From Blumeriella jaapii (Eukaryota; Ascomycota; Leotiomycetes; Helotiales; Drepanopezizaceae), in contig VWND01000005.1 in assembly GCA_009599575.1 (NCBI GenBank), forward strand, positions 248,001-312,000: 64,000 nucleotides of DNA, given 5' to 3'. Position 1 is the stretch's first letter. Every line of letters starts with the position of its first letter. The position numbers and the translations under genes were made by a program. Below the pieces are notes generated by a model. That model saw only the letters and a program-made list of their open reading frames with translations. It did not search any database and was not told the origin of the DNA. Below are positions 58,731-64,000 of this stretch, piece by piece.

Positions 58731-60504
58731 ATGACCGTCGTCAACCACTTTCTCTCCTCCATCTACCAATTCTTGAAAGCCAAAGATGGCATCCAGCTAC
58801 GGTTGTGGCTCCAAGTTGAACCTCCTCTGCCCGACGAATATACGCAGCTCGGTCAAGAGTTGAAGGCATCGTGGATGGACAGCAAAAGGCTCGAGCAGCA
58901 CATTGAGAACGCCCTACCTCTCAACGATGACGATCTTTCGGAAGAAGGAGGGGCGTGGACTGGTTTCCTGGCGTTCATGCAGGCTTACTTGGAGTTCTGG
59001 AGGGATGTCAAGTTTGAGGATCTTCTGGCAACGCATTTACAATTGTCTTCACTCATCATGTGAGTATGCGCTCAGTGCTAGTAGTGGACTGTCTAACACG
59101 CTGTTAATAGTGCTTGTAATACTGCCATGTCAAACTCTACTCATGGGACGATAATGCTCCCCACAGCTATGCAGTTGTGCGCCGCTCTGGCGAAGCTTGC
59201 GATTACGCTGGACAAAATGCCACATCTGACGCAGAAATTGGCTAAAGTGAAGGACACGGAGGCGGGAGAAAAGAAAACTCTAGTCGAGGGGACGGCCGAG
59301 ACAATCCAGAGAGCTTTCACACTCTGCCTGAACGAAAGAACCCCGAGCAAAAATGGCATCGGGCGAGATGGAAAGCCCGAGGGCAAGAAAATTGGAATAT
59401 ACTCGTTCGCAAACATGGTTCTGAAGTTGCTTTTCAAGGTAAGGAGGCTCAACTAGGTCCATTGCCACAGAAAGATTGACGTTTCTACAGAGCAAGAAAA
59501 CGGCACTAGCAAAACAACTATTTACGAATGCTGCAAATCAATCGCCTCCGTTAGGGCTTTACCCGGCAGCCCAGCGAGTTACTTATCTCTACTACCTAGG
59601 ACGATATCATTTCGCTACCGGACACTTCTACTTTGCACAAAGCTGCCTCCAATCTGCCTATGATCAATGCCATGCCCAATGCATCCGGCAACGCCGAGCC
59701 ATACTCATTCATCTCCTGTCTGCTAACATGATTCTTGGACGATTCCCTTCTCAAGCCTTTATGAATCGCCCCGAGGCGGACATCGTTGCGAGGTTCATGC
59801 CGATAGCAAATGCCATACGCAAGGGCAACATGGTGGCGTTCAAACATGCTTTGGGACCTGAATCCGGAAATGAAAAATGGTTCTTCCGTCACGGCGTCTA
59901 TCTGCAGTTGCTACACAGATGTGAAGTCCTTGTCTGGCGTACACTCGCCCGACGGGTCTTCATATTGACATACACATTTCCTTGGGATCCCGAATCGAAG
60001 AAAGCTCCGACTCTCAGCCTAGCAGACATGGTAGCTGCGGCGCAGTTCTGCCAAAAGCTCTTGGAAGGCTGGCAAAAACCGCCCGATCCTCTAGCATTCA
60101 TGCAATCTGGACGAACACACGTGAACTCTCAATTCATGAAAGCATCGGATTTCGTGCCACCCCCCGCAGGACCCAAATTCCTGCCCGCTGGACGCGGCAT
60201 GATCTTTGGGAACAAACCCCCAGATTTGATCAACATCGAATCGATTCTTGCCAGCCTGGTTCAACAAGGCTTGTTGCGTGGCTTCATCAGCCACACGCAA
60301 GGGAAATTTGCTATAATAGGGTCTAAACAGAGAGGCGGACCTCTCCCAGCTGGGTTCCCACCGGTTTGGGAAGTCCTGAGGACGAGAGCGGAAGCAGAAT
60401 CTAGGACTGAAGAGTGTCCGGGGTGGGTGCAGAGGGCGAAAGATCTGAATCTGGGAGGGGTAGTGAACCTAGCAGGTGCCAGGCCTGCAGGGGAGAACGG
60501 CTGA
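58731..60504 (+). CDS. CSN12: CSN12-like PCI-domain protein
   Basis: Three exons, 58731-59059, 59111-59438 and 59491-60504, splicing to 557 codons (556 residues) with both introns in phase. The N-terminal half is helical. The central part has RVTYLYYLGRYHFATGHF and the helical-repeat stretch QRRAILIHLLSANMILGRFPS. The C-terminal winged-helix PCI region has INIESILASLVQQGLLRGFISHTQGKF, ending with LRTRAEAESR. This matches yeast Csn12 and the animal PCID2/Thp1 family. Csn12 associates with the COP9 signalosome and with Thp3 in transcription-coupled mRNA processing; Thp1 paralogues act in TREX-2 mRNA export. Csn12 is preferred from overall similarity. The frame is intact. Confidence 0.85.
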
Positions 60505-60764
60505 GAAGCTGATGGAAGAGACCCCAAACTTGTGATGAAAATACCCCAGGAGCTAGGAGATCCGACCGGGCGATGCGGATGGATGTTGGTTCGAGAGCGA
60601 ACATGTGTCGCAGTGGAGGACGATATCACATCAGAAGCAAAGATGTGCTTGGAAATGATACGCACGTAGGGCGTTTGTACAACCCAGGTAGTCCAAAAGC
60701 AGATCTTGCTCGAGGAACACCACAACTCGAATACTATTCGTACTACCAACGACCTAAGACCATT

Positions 60765-60765
<1 letters not shown>

Positions 60766-60801
<36 letters not shown>

Positions 60802-60890
60802 CTGTTTTTTTCTCTTTCTTTTTTTCTCTCTTTCTTTTTTCTCTCTCTTTTTCACTCTCTCTTTTTCTCTCTCTTTTTCTCTTCCACCTC
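60766..60890. repeat. T36 homopolymer followed by CT-rich tract
   Basis: Thirty-six consecutive T residues (60766-60801), then ttttctctctt-type polypyrimidine to about 60890. Confidence 0.9.
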
Positions 60891-62633
60891 TCCTGAATTG
60901 GTGGTACCTGATCTTGTCATCTCGAGAGTTGTTTCATCTTGCGGCTCGCAGAATCCATGTGAGGCAGTCTCCTCAGTATTCGCGGGATCTGCCTTAATCA
61001 TAGTCACTTGCTATTCTCAGACAGCTACAATGTCGTTTAGCCGAATTCTGGATCGCCATCACATCGACCGTTGATGGCCAAATTATCATTAAGGGATGTT
61101 TATACAACCTGAGTGTGCCGCCAGAGCATTGTGTAGTTTCGCTTCGTTTGCCTAAGTAGGCAGGCAGGTAGGTAGGTAGGTAGGTAGGTAAGTACCTTCC
61201 ACGTGTGTTGAGAAGGCGAAGATCGATGAATCAATCACGAGTTCTTCCTCGCCATTTCTCAATCATTCAAGCATATTTTATCTCCCACAGAAAAAATCTT
61301 CTTTGGCGAAGCCGTACAGGGATGAGGTGGGTGGTAAGAAAAAACCGTTTATGTCTAAGGTGTTATACCTAGCCTTCGCTCTATTTTTCAAAATGCAAAT
61401 ACCGAGTCTCCGCTGAAGGGAGTGTTTCCAGTTGTGTCAACGATATCTGCCCTTGTTGGGAAAGAAGTGTCTGATTAGTCAGCAGATTTGTGTACGACGT
61501 TTACCGAGCCGAGAATTGGTTACGGGGGTTTTGGACTCGATTGAGAAAGTCGGCAGGATGATTGATAGGGAGTACATGTTTTTAACAGGCATGCGAAATG
61601 AACGTTTTCGCTTTTTTAACGTAATCGATGGGTGGCGGGCTTTGTTGTATGTTAGGTTCGGTTGAAGGCTAGTGGGGGAAATCAAGAATTATGGCTTTTA
61701 TCATGTCGAATAATGATTCTATCTTCTAGTGAGATGCGTCCTGTTTGTTGGGTAGCAGCACAGCCAGTAGGGAATTTGCAAGTCGCGAGCATTGATAAGC
61801 TCAGATTACGACGTGTTGCTTTTCTCGTCAAAGCAAAGCTCGATAATGCGAGTAGGTGCTTCCAATCAAACAACAGTAAAATCAGCAAATCATCAACCTA
61901 AATAGAAGCCATGGCTTTGAGCTCGTAGCTGCGTTCGCGTAGCTTATGGGTACAATTTTGCCAAAAAGACTTGCTTCAGTCGAGCTATCGTAAGCACGGA
62001 GGGATGTTCAAATCGGTACTGGCCTCGGCTCAGCTCGGGCTGAAACCCCAAGCTACGGTCAATGAAATCCGAAGAGCATGACCGATTCACGGATTTTTAA
62101 CATAATATGAAGCTATGATCAACGGGATATTTCTAGAATGCTTCTCCTGTCTACATCTCCTCCTTGGCTGTTCGCCTCTTGCAAATAGATCGGGAATCTC
62201 GGAACACTAAAAAAAGGTGTGTCAGTAAGAAATCAACTAATCCCCACCCCCGCCGAGTAGTAGTGTTCTGGAAGTCTTCTATGCTTGTTCGTCCGATCAC
62301 CTAAGTCCATACTCGCGCCTCGTAGGGCTGAGCTTGCACCGCCGAATTGACACCATCCGTTCTCGTCCCTCGCCATCCGTCAATTGGTGGCGTTGGCGAA
62401 ACATATAATCTTACATTACCTGACGGAATTTGTAACGGACAGCATTGGGTATCTATGGTTCATAAGCTCAGTAATGTATCATCGTACTATTGAGCAGAAT
62501 GCCGGAGTCGACGGTACGGCGAAGTAGCTATCGACGTTCCCCAGATCTTGCGACAACAACTCGGGATGTCCTGGGTACTTGCTGTCTGTTTTTCTGCTTC
62601 AGTTCTTCGAAGGAATGAGTAAGACAGACAAAG

Positions 62634-63273
62634 ATGACCACCGAAAAGAGCCCTCGCCATCATTTTCCGTCACCACCACCTCCATACACTGAGAAGTCCA
62701 CCTTGGCCAAAGCCCAGTACCCATCCTTCCCTTCAACCAGAGCCAGTCCCTCCTCGATAACACCATCCTCATTCTTCTCCTCATCTCCTCTCTCTCTCCT
62801 CTATCCGATCACTCCAGCCATCCACATCCACATCCACATCCACATCCACCCTATCCCTCTCTCCCTCCACAACCCCCATAGCGACTAACATCGACGACTG
62901 GCATCTCTTCCCCCAAGAGCCCGGCATCTACCACACCCACGCCTCAGACCACCTCGTCGCCTCTTCCATATCCAGACCCCACCATCTACTACATCATCAC
63001 CTGTTTCCCCCACTCCGCCAGAGTCGACAAGACGCTATACTCCAGCTCGGACCAGTAACGCTACGCGCCTCTCGCGACAGCGTACCTCAGCCACCACGAC
63101 TCCCCGCGCGTCACGCTCGGCTCCTCCGTCTACGGCGCGGCCCCGACGGACAGAATCCCGCTCGGCCATTTCTCCTCGCTGTACCTGCCTTTCCCTCCGA
63201 AGCGCCGGGAGGGCTTCGAGTGGAAGGGCGGTGCGGGTCCGGAAGGTAGGGCGCTGGGTCTTTCAGCGGGATG
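62634..63273 (+). pseudogene. possible decayed gene of unknown family
   Basis: Protein-like composition continues across three broken frames. 62634-62888 begins MTTEKSPRHHFPSPPPPYTEK. A second frame then reads IDDWHLFPQEPGIYHTHASDH (about 62890-62960). A third reads PTIYYIITCFPHSARVDKTLY, an in-frame TAA after SSSDQ (near 63056), then RVTLGSSVYGAAPTDRIPLG and FSSLYLPFPPKRREGF, ending at TGA 63271-63273. The third segment looks like genuine folded-protein sequence rather than random translation. Two frame changes and a stop suggest a pseudogene; mis-joined introns could explain part of it. The family is not recognised. An ACATCC hexanucleotide run (62822-62849) sits inside. Confidence 0.3.
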
Positions 63274-63729
63274 AAGTTGATGCGCATGAAGACGGGCGAG
63301 GTGGGCGCTGCGTTTGCGATGGCTACGCTTGCGCGATAGGAAGATAGGAAGATGGGCTTCTTGGTGGGGCGGGCGAAGACGGGAGACAGAGGACCTCGGG
63401 AGGGAGTGGAGTTGATGGCTGTTGTCACTTTGATGGCGATCGGGAGGTGCAGAAGCTAGGGAAACATTTGGCGGGATGGATATCTCTGTTAGCAAACGAT
63501 CTGGACTCAAGGGCGTCGCACTGCTCGGAGAAACGCGTCAATCTGTGGATGGCGATCAAGACAGGTTAGCTACCTACTTGGAGAGTCTTGCTGCAGAGTG
63601 TTTGACTGACGATAACTTGCTACCACGCTTTTTTTTCTTGCACGAAGCGCTAGTATCGATTGCGATACGCTTTAGAAGCTGTTTTCTCCATCTGTCACAA
63701 GCCTTCGGCCCATCGAAACATCAAGCCGT

Positions 63730-64000
63730 TCAAGCGCCAGCGTGCAAAATGTATCCACCATCGACAGCCACAGTCTGGCCATTCAAGTACTGGTTCGTAG
63801 CGACGAACAACACTGCTCCCGCCATGTCCTCATCCTTCCCGGGACGATGAGCAGGAACCTTCTCGTACTTCTCCTTCTCGATGTGACTCTTCTGGTCCGA
63901 ACCGCTCTCGCCCGCGGTCATCTCGCTGGGGAAGACACCCGGCGCAATGCTGTTGACTCTGATCTTCAGTCCGTCTGCGCAATTTCCGACGCGAGCATCT
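63730..64000 (-). CDS. short-chain dehydrogenase/reductase, C-terminal part (runs off window)
   Basis: The minus-strand frame ends at TGA 63732-63730 and enters from beyond the right edge. The visible 89 residues include KIRVNSIAPGVFPSEMTAG, the strand and loop after the catalytic YxxxK helix in classical SDRs, and the closing motif GAVLFVATNQYLNGQTVAVDGGY, typical of the enoyl-reductase/RhlG-like SDR subfamily. The catalytic Tyr-Lys and the cofactor-binding TGxxxGxG lie outside the window. NAD(P)-dependent oxidoreductase; substrate not predictable. Confidence 0.88.
   Translation of the reverse strand, partial: DARVGNCADGLKIRVNSIAPGVFPSEMTAGESGSDQKSHIEKEKYEKVPAHRPGKDEDMAGAVLFVATNQYLNGQTVAVDGGYILHAGA

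Larger units (their letters stand above)
60505..63729. other. intergenic, with poly-T/CT tract and one decayed frame
   Basis: 3.2 kb between CSN12 and the dehydrogenase fragment. It has a T36 run with CT-rich tail (60766-60890), a GTAG run (61163-61192) and a possible decayed gene (62634-63273). The stretch 61080-62600 shows nothing recognisable. Confidence 0.5.

Overview
The window is nuclear DNA of a filamentous ascomycete (Pezizomycotina; class not resolved). Genes carry short introns (about 43-110 bp) with GT..AG ends and CTAAC/CTGAC-type branch points. The protein set is fungal: END3, EXO70, SPO7, CSN12, PTEN-like phosphatase, LSH-type SNF2 ATPase. An AT-rich block shows the C-to-T decay typical of repeat-induced point mutation (RIP). 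Intergenic DNA is rich in microsatellites and in palindromic TACTGTACAGTA and TACCTAGGTA motifs.

Layout. 0.3-0.9 kb: acyl-CoA-binding protein (-). 2.9-4.6 kb: PTEN-like phosphatase (+). 5.4-6.5 kb: 1.1-kb CT-rich satellite. 7.1-8.2 kb: cyclin (-). 10.2-12.4 kb: exocyst subunit EXO70 (-). 13.9-16.3 kb: membrane-anchored cytosolic-type phospholipase A2 (+). 17.2-17.5 kb: tandem 186-bp duplication. 18.2-18.4 kb: 53-residue cysteine-rich protein (-). 21.0-22.6 kb: class I sesquiterpene synthase (-), divergent from a cytochrome P450 (+) at 24.4-26.4 kb. 26.5-28.4 kb: purple acid phosphatase pseudogene (-). 28.8-29.1 kb: long TAC microsatellite. 29.7-35.8 kb: RIP-mutated LINE retrotransposon of Tad1 type. 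36.0 kb: perfect 90-bp palindrome. 36.7-38.2 kb: GT1 glycosyltransferase (+). 39.3-41.1 kb: UNC93-like MFS transporter (-). 41-45 kb: nothing recognised. 45.3-60.5 kb: housekeeping block with CLD1-like acylhydrolase, SPO7, a dual-specificity-phosphatase-like protein, END3, LSH-type SNF2 remodeller and CSN12. 63.7 kb to the end: 3' part of a short-chain dehydrogenase.

How the parts may work together. The most interesting block is 21-41 kb. An intact terpene synthase and an intact P450 form a divergent pair, the minimal core of a sesquiterpenoid pathway. A glycosyltransferase and a transporter lie beyond a dead phosphatase and a RIP-silenced retrotransposon. A terpene cluster split or bordered by a heterochromatin-prone island is a reasonable inference, not proven. 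The other genes serve general cell biology: exocytosis and endocytosis (EXO70, END3), lipid metabolism (ACBP, PLA2, CLD1, SPO7), phosphoinositide signalling (PTEN), chromatin (LSH) and mRNA or signalosome functions (CSN12).

Caution: six conserved genes (EXO70, PLA2, MFS, SPO7, END3, LSH) each carry exactly one single-base indel. In each case removing it gives a clean full-length frame. This looks more like residual assembly error than biology. The purple acid phosphatase, by contrast, has several independent lesions.
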